Notes under the pieces: generated by a model
The model's input: only the letters and a program-made list of their open reading frames with translations
Told to the model about the DNA's origin: nothing
The model's database searches: none
Shown: positions 53,536-63,073 of the stretch, one piece after another
How positions within the stretch are numbered: the first letter of the stretch is position 1
Layout of the letters: the number at the start of each line of letters is the position of its first letter
Assembly (NCBI GenBank): GCA_039028335.1
Contig: JBCCIF010000003.1
Coordinates: forward strand, 22,980-86,979
DNA length: 64,000 nt
DNA from: JABDKJ01 sp039028335
GTDB lineage: Bacteria > Bacteroidota > Bacteroidia > Flavobacteriales_D > JABDKJ01
Direction of reading: 5' to 3'
Made by a program: the position numbers and the translations under genes

Positions 53536-54417
53536 TTGGTTATTTTTGGATCAGCATTTGAAGAAACCTTGAAGCTTAAGTACGCACACTTTTATTTGAT
53601 ATCCCTCTTGCCTTTTTGGGCACTAAATGCGATCGCGCATCTTGCTTTCTTCTTCTTATACTATGTATTTGGCTATCGCAAAAAAGTAGTACTTGAAAAT
53701 TTGAAAAGTTCTTTTCCAAATGAATCAAAAAAACAAATAGTAAGCACTGCCAAAAAATTTTTCAAGCATTTTTGCCGCTCCTTTATAGAAAGTTTGAAGC
53801 TTTTGACTTTGTTAAAAAAGAAATTTGGAGATCAATACCATTTGACCAACCCAGAGGTATTGACCAAGAGTTTAGAGGAAGGGCGCAGCGTCATGCTTTA
53901 CGGTTCGCATTTTGGAAATTGGGAATGGATGACTTATCTGCCTTCACAAATTGAATGCGCCATGTTTTCTTTTTATCGGAAAGTAAGTAATGGCTATTTC
54001 AACGACTTCATGATCCATATGCGCCAACGCTTCGGAAATATATGCATAGAGTCGGAAAAAGGTCCACGAACGATTATACAGAATCAACGCAAGAACGTGG
54101 CAGGTCTTTACTATCTGATCGGAGATCAATCTCCGAATAAGTCAAGTAGTTTTAAATGGTTCAATTTCTTGAATCAAGAAACGGCCTTTTTGATGGGTGC
54201 GCCTAAATTGGCCAAGCGATTTGAAATGGACTCTTTCTATGCCCAAGTGAAAACTGAGAAGACTTTTCATTATGAAATTACTTTCGTCCCATTTCCAAAA
54301 GAAATTAGCGAAGATGAAATGGCCGAATTTTATGTCAAGGAATTGGAAAAAAATATTCGCGCCCAAAAACATTTGTGGTTGTGGTCGCATAAGCGGTGGA
54401 AGATGAAAAAAGAATAG
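53536..54417 (+). CDS. LpxL/HtrB-type lysophospholipid acyltransferase
   Basis: A 293-aa inner-membrane protein of the LpxL/HtrB/MsbB acyltransferase family. An N-terminal membrane anchor (about 15-45) precedes the catalytic HX4E motif, His125-FGNW-Glu130 in GSHFGNWEW, with GDQSPNK about residue 198 and LWLWSHKRWK at the C-terminus. These enzymes add secondary acyl chains to lipid A. The start is TTG at 53536 because no ATG lies in frame before the conserved region; a TTG just before the KLKYAHFYL segment is an alternative. Next to yifB, unrelated in function. Confidence 0.85.
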   Translation: MVIFGSAFEETLKLKYAHFYLISLLPFWALNAIAHLAFFFLYYVFGYRKKVVLENLKSSFPNESKKQIVSTAKKFFKHFCRSFIESLKLLTLLKKKFGDQYHLTNPEVLTKSLEEGRSVMLYGSHFGNWEWMTYLPSQIECAMFSFYRKVSNGYFNDFMIHMRQRFGNICIESEKGPRTIIQNQRKNVAGLYYLIGDQSPNKSSSFKWFNFLNQETAFLMGAPKLAKRFEMDSFYAQVKTEKTFHYEITFVPFPKEISEDEMAEFYVKELEKNIRAQKHLWLWSHKRWKMKKE

Positions 54418-54465
54418 AATTGTAAATCTATTGGCATCTTTCCTTAACTTCCCAAAAAAAAATCC

Positions 54466-56004
54466 ATGTTAGTAAAAACCTTTGGCTGTGCTGTGCTCGG
54501 CATCGATGCCACATTGGTCACCATTGAAGTCGATGTTAGCAAAGGCGCATTTTTTCATCTAGTTGGCCTGCCGGATAATGCCGTTCGTGAAAGTCACAAA
54601 CGAATCAATGCCGCGCTAGCCAATATAGGCTATAAATTTCCACGAAAAGGAGTGACCGTAAATATGGCTCCTGCTGACATTCGCAAAGAGGGTGCGGCCT
54701 ATGATTTGGCACTAACCATGGGGGTGCTAGCCGCTTCCGGGCAAGTGGAACATGAAAATATTGCTGAATTCATTCTCATGGGAGAGCTTGCTTTAGACGG
54801 GGGGTTGCGTCCCATTAAAGGCGTGTTGCCCATTGCTATTGAAGCCAAGAAACATGGCTTCAAAGGGATTTTCCTTCCGGAGGAAAATGCCATGGAAGCG
54901 GCCATAGTCAATGATCTTGAAGTCTATGGAGTCAATCATCTGAAAGATGTAATTGACTTTTTCAATGAAGATTCCAATTTGAGCAGAGTAGAGTTCGACA
55001 CACGTGCGCGATTCTTTGACCGTATAGAAAATTACCCAGTAGATTTTGACGATGTCAAAGGTCAAGAAAATATTAAAAGGGCATTTGAAATTGCGGCAGC
55101 AGGGGGCCATAATATTATCCTCATAGGACCACCCGGTGCGGGAAAAACAATGCTTGCCAAAAGATTACCTACCATCCTTCCACCGCTTAATCTAAATGAA
55201 GCCCTAGAAACAACAAAGATTCATTCCGTAGCGGGAAAGATGAAAGATGAAGATGGACTTATTTCAGTCAGACCGTTTCGATCACCTCATCATACGATTT
55301 CGGATGTTGCTCTGGTGGGAGGTGGAAGTTTTCCTCAGCCTGGAGAAATTTCTTTAGCGCACAATGGGGTCTTATTTTTAGACGAGCTACCTGAGTTCAA
55401 ACGCACTGTATTGGAAGTGATGCGACAACCATTGGAGGATCGAACAGTGAGCATATCGCGCGCACGATTTGCTGTAGATTATCCAGCAAGCCTTATGCTT
55501 GTAGCTAGTATGAATCCCTGTCCTTGTGGGTATTATAATCATCCTGAAAAAGAGTGCATGTGTCCTCCGGGAATGGTACAAAAGTATTTGAACAAGATCT
55601 CAGGACCTTTGCTCGATCGAATTGACATTCATATTGAGGTCACTCCTGTTTCCTTTGAGGAACTGTCCGATACACGACCTACCGAAAAGAGCAACCGTAT
55701 ACGCTCTCGGGTTATGGAAGCGAGAACTATTCAACACGAGCGGTTCAGCGGTATTTCTAAGGTCCATGCCAACGCTCAAATGGATAAGAAACAGATTCTC
55801 GAGTTTTGTCAGATTTCATCGTCTGGCAAAGAGCTGCTGAAAAAAGCAATGGATAAGCTTGGATTATCCGCTAGAGCTTATGACCGCATCTTAAAAGTTT
55901 CACGAACTATTGCGGATTTAGAAAAATCAGAAAAAATTGAAAATAATCACTTAGCCGAAGCGATTCAATATCGAAGTCTTGATCGAGAAGGTTGGGCAGG
56001 ATGA
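54466..56004 (+). CDS. comM: YifB/ComM family Mg-chelatase-like AAA+ ATPase
   Basis: A 512-aa protein with an N-terminal Lon-like domain (about 1-170; VSKGAFFHLVGLPDNAVRES), then an AAA+ domain with Walker A GPPGAGKTMLAK (about residues 220-231), the Mg-chelatase-type LFLDELPEF Walker B, and a C-terminal Mg_chelatase_C region with four cysteines (NPCPCGYYNHPEKECMCPPG, about 350-369). ComM is a hexameric helicase that extends branch migration during natural transformation in Vibrio and Haemophilus. The family is widespread and also present in non-transformable bacteria. No other competence gene is visible here. Confidence 0.93.
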   Translation: MLVKTFGCAVLGIDATLVTIEVDVSKGAFFHLVGLPDNAVRESHKRINAALANIGYKFPRKGVTVNMAPADIRKEGAAYDLALTMGVLAASGQVEHENIAEFILMGELALDGGLRPIKGVLPIAIEAKKHGFKGIFLPEENAMEAAIVNDLEVYGVNHLKDVIDFFNEDSNLSRVEFDTRARFFDRIENYPVDFDDVKGQENIKRAFEIAAAGGHNIILIGPPGAGKTMLAKRLPTILPPLNLNEALETTKIHSVAGKMKDEDGLISVRPFRSPHHTISDVALVGGGSFPQPGEISLAHNGVLFLDELPEFKRTVLEVMRQPLEDRTVSISRARFAVDYPASLMLVASMNPCPCGYYNHPEKECMCPPGMVQKYLNKISGPLLDRIDIHIEVTPVSFEELSDTRPTEKSNRIRSRVMEARTIQHERFSGISKVHANAQMDKKQILEFCQISSSGKELLKKAMDKLGLSARAYDRILKVSRTIADLEKSEKIENNHLAEAIQYRSLDREGWAG

Positions 56005-56020
56005 CCTAACCATGGCTTGA

Positions 56021-59000
56021 CTATCGTATGACTGTAATATGACCATGCATGTCGACTGTATTCTCCAAAGGCTTATAATACCCACTAAAATTTAATCTCC
56101 ATACATAAATTTCGTTCGCTACGTAATACTCTTCATTCACATCCATAGAAGCATTCCATCCTTTTTCAGGGTCATCAGTTTCAAATACTTTTTGTCCCCA
56201 TCTATTCCAAACCTCTAATCTATAGTCTCTAACAGGGCAAGTTATAACCGGGAGAAAAACATCATTCAGTCCATCCGCATTTGGAGTAATGGCATTTGGA
56301 CTATAGATATCACATGAACAGGGTAAATTCTCAATTTCAAAGCCTTCTTGAAATTGACCACAGGAGTTTTCTATTTGATACCAATAAGGCCCTTCCTGAA
56401 TGATGTAAATAGAATCTCCTCTATTACCATTGCTCCAAATAATCGAGTTCAAAGCGGCATCTATATTGAGCTGAACAAGGAGGGTATCATCATCACATTT
56501 CACAGGGGATAAATCCAAAATCGGAAACACAAAATATTGAACACTAACTTCATCGCTTGAAATGCAGCCTGAAATTAAATCTTCAACAATTAGCTCATAA
56601 GTTACATCTTGGTCAATTGTCACTTCTGGATTTGAGATCCCTGAATTATTCAAACCCGCAGAAGGATTCCAACTGTATTGCATATCAACTATTGGAGAGG
56701 AACCTAACTGAAGAAACTGCCCTTCGCAGAGAAGTGTATCATTTCCTGCATTAGCCAAAGGCATTGGAAAAACATTCACGAATAAAGATTCTGTGAATTG
56801 GCCGCAATCGTCAGATACATTTAAACTAATTTCAATTTGCCCGGTTTGATTTGGCTGAAGTAATGGAGGAGTAGGGCCTTCAAATGTTGAAGGCAAAAAA
56901 GCATCTCCAAAATCCCAGTTATATGTAGCCATACCATTAGCATTCGTGGTATTTACTATCTCTAAGAGTTCATTCGCACATATATCGGGATCAAATTCAA
57001 ATGACGGAAAAGTCAAGCAACAGTCTTCATCCACGTCTATTTGAACACTTTCTGTTCGTGTACAATTTCCATTTGAAATTGAAACGGAATAAAGTGTAGA
57101 GGAAATAGGCGCAGCCATTGGATTTTGAACAAAACTTGAACTCAGGCCAATTGAAGGTGACCAAAAATATGTGGAACCACCACTTGCATTAAGCTGGGCA
57201 CTATCATTCTGACAAATCTCAATGGACGGACCTATAGAAGTATTTAAAATATCAACTTCTATGGTATCGGAAAACAGATCAAAACACTGCTCATCTTGAG
57301 CAATAAGAGAGATTTCAAATAATCCATTTTGATCAAAGAAATATTCAAAATTCAAAGTACTGTCAACCGTAATCCCATTTACTGCCCAAAAGTAATTCTC
57401 TGCATTTACACTTGAATTATTAAAACTTAAAGCGCCAGGCTCGCACAAAAATTCGATAGTACTTATGAATGAAGATTCCACCGAACATGTGTCACCACAA
57501 TCTGTGGTGCAAAATTCAACTATTTCAAAACTGGGTTCAATAATACTTGTATTCAAATCGGTTACAGTTACCGGAGGGCTCGAAGTAGAAATTGGCCAAT
57601 CTGAACTTGTCCAAATCAAAGGTTCCATATTTGGAGTCCATTCGGAAGTCAAACAAGAATTAAAGTCCAAATCAGTATGTATGACAACAGCATCTCTTTC
57701 ACCAAATCCTTGCGCAATTGGATCGACAAATCCAGAGAACACAAGCGAATTAGAACCTCCATTGTTATTATACTTTAAGCGTCCACCTTGAACGTCATCC
57801 AACCTTTTCGAGTAAATAATATTCCCAACAAGATCCATTTTCAAAACATAGGCTTTTGTGAATGCCCCATCATTTTCTCTGACTATGAAATAGATATTGC
57901 CATCATCATCATCAATGACATCATAGCCTAAATTCGGATCAAGTGGAAAATCAATCTCGAAGGACCATTCGTGATTCCAATCACTATCCAATTTAGACAC
58001 AAAGACATCTTTATCTCCTGATTGCCCCGTTTGCCCGCAGATGGCAATACCACCATCTTGAGTTTGTGTTAATCGGGGATTATCATCCCAGATTGTTCCG
58101 GTATCAAATTCTGCTTTTTGTATAATATTACCATCCGTATCATAATGGATTAAGAAATAGTTGCCATTTCCACCGACTGCATGTGCCCCTCCTGTAATAT
58201 AACAGCCGCCATCTTCATCTGGCTGCAAATCAAACATTTGATCATCGAGTTCGTCCATGACTTCGTGCCAAATTATGTCACCATTGCCATCGATCTTCAT
58301 CAATAATACATTGTCGGAACTACCACCGGCACTTGTCCATGCACATACGAAATACGTGTCGCCAAGAGAAGGACAAATTTTAGGATACCGATCATATGAC
58401 AACTCATACTTTTTGTCCCAAAGGATGTCGCCATTTGGATCCACCCGATAGACGTGTATATCTCCTTCAACAGGCAGAGAACGGTGCATTACAAATATCA
58501 AGTCGCCATTTGGACACCTGACCATGCTCGTAGCAGAGATTCCAGTGCTGTATCCTTTGACCCAATCTAAACTTCCATCGGTATTGATATGGGCGAGTAC
58601 TCCGTTATCACTCTCTCGACCTACTGCATAGATAGAGTTGTCAATTGGATTAATAACATTGTCTATAAAATGATTGTCCGAACTGTTTCCATATAGATTA
58701 CTATAAAAACATTCAAAAGCAGCAGGTTGAGGCAATACAGTAATTATGGCCTCTCCTATTCCAGAGCCTGCGCAAGATTGATCAGCAAAGTTCAATATGT
58801 TATATGAAGCAGAAGAAACGGGTTGGACGGCAATCTGGAATGGATTATCATATATTCCTGTAAATAATTGAGGATTTGTTCCATCAGATAGCTCAAATGA
58901 GAAAGGTGGATTTCCTTGGAAATTTACATTCAAGTATGCGGTCATACCATCGGTGATTATAGCTGACCCTCCCAATTCTGCTGAAGGATAGTCAACTGTA

Positions 59001-60544
59001 ATAAAGTCCGCGATAATAAGTTCATCCGATCCGTCTGGATTAGAAACGACAAGTTCGACCCCGTATACACCAGGATTGTTATATGTTACAAATGGATTTT
59101 GTAATGTAGAGGAGGCAGGAGAACCGCCAGGAAATGTCCAATTCCAGCTACTGGGGTCATTTGTACTTAGGTCTGCAAACGCAACCTGATATCCGGGACA
59201 AACAAAATTAATATCCGCTTCAAAATCAGCAGAGACTATTGGAGCGCATGCCAAGGCACCTTGTGCATTAACTCTTCCAGCACCAATTTGACCTACGAAA
59301 GAAGCGTTTTGAGCGTCAATATTGTCGCAAGAGCTTTCGAGGCAATATTCTACATCTTCTGGGCTCATACCAGGATTATTTGAAATCATTAAGCCACATA
59401 AACCAGAGACAAATGGACAAGCCATAGATGTTCCACTAAGCTCGCCATAACTATTTAATGATCCAGCCAAACAACTCAATATATCAACGCCCGGAGCCAT
59501 TACATCTATCGCATTTCCATAATTGGAAAAGCCAGCTCGCACATCGTTCGCATCAGTCGCTCCTACGCTAATCACATGTTCATAGCTAGCCGGATACATA
59601 GGCACGCTGGTATTGCTATTTCCAGCAGCAGCAACACAGACTTTTCCTTGATTATGAGCTACTTCAAAAAGCAATTGATAGGTATTTGAAAAAGCACTTC
59701 CGCCCCATGACATAGAAATGATTTGAGCATCTGTTGCAAGCGCGTAGTCAATTCCGCTATATGCACTTGGAAGTTGTCCACTTCCATTGCTCGCTGCTTT
59801 AATAGGTATGAAGGTGCAGTTAAACCCTATAGAAGCTATTCCAATTCCATTGTTCGTGGATGCCGCTGCAATTCCAGCTACGTGCGTTCCATGCGTCCAA
59901 GAATTATTGCTAAAAATATCCGGATTGGGGTCATTGTCATTATCAGATGCATCCCAACCATTTATATCATCAACATATCCATTGCCATCATCATCAATTC
60001 CATTTCCTGGTATTTCAGCAGAGTTTATCCAAATATTCCCTGTTAAATCCTCATGATCCATGCGAAAAGCATCATCGACAATTGCAATTTTTACATTTGG
60101 ATTACCGGTACTAATATCCCAAGCATTTTCTGCGCTTGTAATTGACACATTGTATTGTCCGGAATTTAAGTCATTTGGAGATAAAAACAACCCATAAGAT
60201 GGGACTTTCTCAATGTATTCAATAGCCTTAAGTCCGCTATAGGCAGATTGATAGTCCTCAAATGAGCCCTCAAATTCTATCAAAAAAATATGCTGTAATG
60301 AAGTATCAGGAAATTTAAAGGCTGATCTAAAAGCAATTAAAGGAAAAGTCTGTTCTAACTCATGCAGTTCCTTTTGCCAGGTCTCTTGACCTTCAAATCC
60401 TCCATTATTAAAAGTGATAGATGATAAGGAAATATCATTTTGAAATTTTAGAAAACAAAAATGGTTGCTTGGCAAAGCGTTCTGACCTTGCAAGATACTT
60501 GAATACAAAAGCAAAAATACACAGAGTGAAAGTAGCGTCTTCAT
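56021..60544 (-). CDS. Subtilisin-like S8 serine peptidase with T9SS type B sorting domain
   Basis: A 1507-aa exported protease (signal peptide 1-20 from Met at 60544, MKTLLSLCVFLLLYSSILQG). The S8 triad is complete: Asp157 (IAIVDDAF), His218 (HGTHVAG) and Ser373 (GTSMACPF). A PKD domain follows (about 430-520; DPSSWNWTFPGGSP), then a propeller-like region (about 600-960) with repeated GDILW / GNIIQ strands, more PKD/Ig-like modules, and a type B sorting domain (about 1420-1507; IYSPNAITPNADGLNDVF). The latter directs T9SS export and surface anchoring. ATGs up to 60616 are less likely starts because they would precede a clean signal peptide. Probably degrades extracellular proteins. Confidence 0.9.
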   Translation of the reverse strand: MKTLLSLCVFLLLYSSILQGQNALPSNHFCFLKFQNDISLSSITFNNGGFEGQETWQKELHELEQTFPLIAFRSAFKFPDTSLQHIFLIEFEGSFEDYQSAYSGLKAIEYIEKVPSYGLFLSPNDLNSGQYNVSITSAENAWDISTGNPNVKIAIVDDAFRMDHEDLTGNIWINSAEIPGNGIDDDGNGYVDDINGWDASDNDNDPNPDIFSNNSWTHGTHVAGIAAASTNNGIGIASIGFNCTFIPIKAASNGSGQLPSAYSGIDYALATDAQIISMSWGGSAFSNTYQLLFEVAHNQGKVCVAAAGNSNTSVPMYPASYEHVISVGATDANDVRAGFSNYGNAIDVMAPGVDILSCLAGSLNSYGELSGTSMACPFVSGLCGLMISNNPGMSPEDVEYCLESSCDNIDAQNASFVGQIGAGRVNAQGALACAPIVSADFEADINFVCPGYQVAFADLSTNDPSSWNWTFPGGSPASSTLQNPFVTYNNPGVYGVELVVSNPDGSDELIIADFITVDYPSAELGGSAIITDGMTAYLNVNFQGNPPFSFELSDGTNPQLFTGIYDNPFQIAVQPVSSASYNILNFADQSCAGSGIGEAIITVLPQPAAFECFYSNLYGNSSDNHFIDNVINPIDNSIYAVGRESDNGVLAHINTDGSLDWVKGYSTGISATSMVRCPNGDLIFVMHRSLPVEGDIHVYRVDPNGDILWDKKYELSYDRYPKICPSLGDTYFVCAWTSAGGSSDNVLLMKIDGNGDIIWHEVMDELDDQMFDLQPDEDGGCYITGGAHAVGGNGNYFLIHYDTDGNIIQKAEFDTGTIWDDNPRLTQTQDGGIAICGQTGQSGDKDVFVSKLDSDWNHEWSFEIDFPLDPNLGYDVIDDDDGNIYFIVRENDGAFTKAYVLKMDLVGNIIYSKRLDDVQGGRLKYNNNGGSNSLVFSGFVDPIAQGFGERDAVVIHTDLDFNSCLTSEWTPNMEPLIWTSSDWPISTSSPPVTVTDLNTSIIEPSFEIVEFCTTDCGDTCSVESSFISTIEFLCEPGALSFNNSSVNAENYFWAVNGITVDSTLNFEYFFDQNGLFEISLIAQDEQCFDLFSDTIEVDILNTSIGPSIEICQNDSAQLNASGGSTYFWSPSIGLSSSFVQNPMAAPISSTLYSVSISNGNCTRTESVQIDVDEDCCLTFPSFEFDPDICANELLEIVNTTNANGMATYNWDFGDAFLPSTFEGPTPPLLQPNQTGQIEISLNVSDDCGQFTESLFVNVFPMPLANAGNDTLLCEGQFLQLGSSPIVDMQYSWNPSAGLNNSGISNPEVTIDQDVTYELIVEDLISGCISSDEVSVQYFVFPILDLSPVKCDDDTLLVQLNIDAALNSIIWSNGNRGDSIYIIQEGPYWYQIENSCGQFQEGFEIENLPCSCDIYSPNAITPNADGLNDVFLPVITCPVRDYRLEVWNRWGQKVFETDDPEKGWNASMDVNEEYYVANEIYVWRLNFSGYYKPLENTVDMHGHITVIR

Positions 60545-60563
60545 AAGATAGTTTTGGTACGTT

Positions 60564-60593
60564 CTAATATACCAATATGGAATGGCATAGCAA
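60564..60593 (-). promoter_or_regulatory. Possible Bacteroidota promoter for the subtilisin gene
   Basis: On the minus strand TTG (60591-60593) is followed 19 bases later by TATATTAG (60564-60571), near the TAnnTTTG -7 consensus, with the ATG 20 bases downstream. Two mismatches in the -7 box keep this tentative. Confidence 0.35.
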
Positions 60594-60635
60594 AACGAAC
60601 GCCTTTCATTCAACAATTTGCTGATGACCTATGTT

Positions 60636-60665
60636 AAAGAACAAAGGGGAAGCCGTTGCTTCCCC
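60636..60665 (-). terminator. Hairpin terminator-like element facing the minus strand
   Basis: GGGGAAGC (60646-60653) pairs perfectly with GCTTCCCC (60658-60665) across CGTT. On the minus strand it is followed by TTTGTTCTTT. It is 480 bases past the end of the TPR regulator gene, so it may end a separate short transcript, or act in the leader of the subtilisin gene starting at 60544. Confidence 0.55.
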
Positions 60666-61085
60666 CCTTATAAACCATGTACTTCAAAATTAAGTTTAGT
60701 TCTAATTACAATTAGATTTGCTTAAATCAACTCATATTTGAGCATTCGTCATGCTTTTTGCAAATGCTCGAAATAGTGTATGAGGCATTCATTTTTAGCT
60801 TCGTGCCTCAAACGGTTTATGCTAATTGCACCTTATTTAACTAAACAGAACTTGAGCCTCTTCAATATTTTTCTGGTGTGTGTCGATCCTTTTTGACTAA
60901 ATTCTAAAGAAATTTCCATGAGATCTATGAAGCTTCTCTGCTTTTGTTTTATGCTAACATAATACGCGATTTGTCCTCAGCCATTTGTCGAAATGCATCT
61001 ACAAATACCTCTACAATCACATCGACAAAGTGCATCAACAGCGGATCGACAAGGGGGAATTAATTGAATCATAAGTACCTGTTAT

Positions 61086-61109
61086 TCATTTATTTAAAAA
61101 AATAAATGA
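61086..61109 (-). terminator. AT-only hairpin just after the TPR regulator gene
   Basis: Ten-base perfect arms (61086-61095 and 61100-61109) with a four-base loop, 39 bases beyond the stop of the gene ending at 61148. A/T-only stems are weak terminators, so the call is moderate. Confidence 0.45.
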
Positions 61110-61147
61110 TGACTTTTACATCAACTTCGGGTCAATTTTATTCATAC

Positions 61148-62992
61148 TTACTCTAAAAAATTCACCAAAGGAATTTCTTTCGGGGCACTAATTTTTTTAC
61201 GTAAACGGTACCTGTTTTGAACAACGCTATCGAATGAAATTCCCAAAAGATTAGCAATCTCTCCAGTGTTCATTCCAAGTTTTTCCAAACAAACCAACCT
61301 AACTTGAGATTCGGTTAAATCGTAACCCTTTTTTTGAATATCAGTGAGAAAATTGGGGTAAACTGATTCAAATTTATCTTTGAATCGGAACCAATCTTTC
61401 TTTGTTAAAATCTTTGACGATAGCAATTCCTCTACATTCTCTATAGATTGGTTGCTACCCATTTGAATTTTTAAAGAATTCAATTCTTTGCTCAAGGATT
61501 CATGCTCAGCAGATCTGAGTAGCATTTCGTTTGTAAACACCTCGAGATCATTTTTGCTTTGTGCGAGATTCATTTCGAGCATTTTGTTCTTATTCTTCCC
61601 GTGAAACCAAATGCCGAATGCAACTGCCGAAATAGCTGAAATAATAACAATGAACAAATTCCTTCTATTTGCTGTAGCATTCTGCTCATTTTCTAATTTC
61701 AAAATTTGAGCTTCTTGTTCGCTTATTCTCGCTTCTTTCTCAGCCGCTTCAAATCGCGTTTGATGATAGGCAAAAATATTTTTGGCCTTAGATCTATCGA
61801 CCGAATCCTTTTTCACAACGTACGCATTGAGAATTTCATTCGCCTCCTTATACTCTCCGTTTTTTTGAAGCACTCTTGCCAACAGTTCTTCTGCATTCAG
61901 AAGTGTATAACTATGCCCCCCTTTATCATGACTATTATAGTATTTTCTTGCGTATCGCACTGCTTCTGAAAGATTCCCTGTTTTCTCATTGTACAAAGCA
62001 TCCAAATAGTCCAACATACTGCTAAAGTACAGTCCCATCTGATGTATGGACGATTGTTCTATCTCTTCCCGCAATTCTCTTGCTTTTTCTAGATTATCCT
62101 GTCGGATTTCAAAGGCTATTCGTTGGATCAAAAGAATCAAATAATCACGCTCATTAATCTCTTCTTTTGGCATTGTAGCAAATACTTCATTCGCTATCTT
62201 ATATTGCTCACCCGCCTCAGCTATCTTACCTTCATTCACGTATTGAATTCCCAAATCCGTATGCGTCCTTCCCAAATGATTATAAGCCTTCAGTGACTCG
62301 CAAAGCTCGATCATCTCTATTCTTCTGCGTTCGGCCGCTTCGGTCAAGCCACTTCTCGAATACATGATGCCCAATTCTGACCCCACATAGAGCATATAGT
62401 CCGTATCACCTAAAATTTCATAGATTTTATAGGATTCTTCTAAATTCTTTGCTGCTTCAGAAAAATTATCCAAGTTGGAATACGCTTGGCCTGAAAAGAA
62501 GTAGGCATCAGCAGCAAAAATAGAATCTATAGGTGTCAGAAAACCTAGAATACAATTTTGATAATCATTCACAGCCTCACTAAAATTCGCATTTGTAAAA
62601 TGCGCTCCTCCTCTTTTTAACAATAAATGGGCCTTGGTCGCTGGGTCGGTAAATTTTCTTTCATAGGAAAGCATTTCTTCAATTAAGGTAAATGCATCTT
62701 CTATTTCACCTCTCCCAATGTGATCTTGAATGATGATTCGAGATTCAATTCCTGCCTTGTCATAGTCCTCTTCTTCTAATGCTCTTTTAACGAGCCATTG
62801 AAAACAGTCAATTTCCATGCTGTCATTTGATGCGCGCAAATCATGACATATCGAATCAATTTGGGCTAATTCACGACCATACCTTTTATCCGCTCCTTCC
62901 AACTGACCAAAAGAACATAGATGGTTGAATATGATCAGCGTGGCAAGCGCCAGCTTGCGTCTGTGGCCGGTATTGAAGAAAAAAAATGCCAT
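61148..62992 (-). CDS. Second membrane-spanning TPR regulator with C-terminal LuxR-type HTH
   Basis: A 614-aa protein (ATG at 62992; an ATG at 63034 would add 14 residues). A short hydrophobic N-terminus serves as signal sequence, followed by TPR-like helical repeats (about 70-420), a membrane helix (about 446-463), a coiled coil, and an HTH domain ending in LTESQVRLVCLEKLGMNTGE then IANLLGISFDSVVQNRYRLR. Topology and the RYRLRKK-containing C-terminus match the protein at 22810-24531, so they are paralogues. It should link an extracytoplasmic signal to gene control without a phosphorelay. Target unknown. Confidence 0.78.
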   Translation of the reverse strand: MAFFFFNTGHRRKLALATLIIFNHLCSFGQLEGADKRYGRELAQIDSICHDLRASNDSMEIDCFQWLVKRALEEEDYDKAGIESRIIIQDHIGRGEIEDAFTLIEEMLSYERKFTDPATKAHLLLKRGGAHFTNANFSEAVNDYQNCILGFLTPIDSIFAADAYFFSGQAYSNLDNFSEAAKNLEESYKIYEILGDTDYMLYVGSELGIMYSRSGLTEAAERRRIEMIELCESLKAYNHLGRTHTDLGIQYVNEGKIAEAGEQYKIANEVFATMPKEEINERDYLILLIQRIAFEIRQDNLEKARELREEIEQSSIHQMGLYFSSMLDYLDALYNEKTGNLSEAVRYARKYYNSHDKGGHSYTLLNAEELLARVLQKNGEYKEANEILNAYVVKKDSVDRSKAKNIFAYHQTRFEAAEKEARISEQEAQILKLENEQNATANRRNLFIVIISAISAVAFGIWFHGKNKNKMLEMNLAQSKNDLEVFTNEMLLRSAEHESLSKELNSLKIQMGSNQSIENVEELLSSKILTKKDWFRFKDKFESVYPNFLTDIQKKGYDLTESQVRLVCLEKLGMNTGEIANLLGISFDSVVQNRYRLRKKISAPKEIPLVNFLE

Positions 62993-63073
62993 GCTTTTTA
63001 ATAAGCTAAAATAGACAAAGAAAAAATTAATCAAATGATTATATCCAATAATCGATTCGGTTTCTTTATGCGT

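Larger units (their letters stand above)
60617..61147. other. Gene-poor gap of about 530 bp with hairpins
   Basis: I find no protein gene of normal length. The gap holds four inverted repeats: 60646-60665 (terminator-like, minus), 60740-60769 (GAGCATT/AATGCTC), 60781-60810 (TGAGGCA/TGCCTCA) and the AT-only 61086-61109. Two short minus-strand frames overlap near 60949-61072, of 28 and 31 residues; the 31-residue one has six cysteines. An untranslated RNA or leader is possible. No RNase P, tmRNA or tRNA signature is visible. Confidence 0.5.

Noticed and set aside
60949..61072. Two short minus-strand frames (28 and 31 residues, the latter Cys-rich)
   Set aside because: They overlap in different frames and are too short to judge from sequence; no start signal, family or maturation gene is nearby. 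Kept as a note only inside the finding on the gap.
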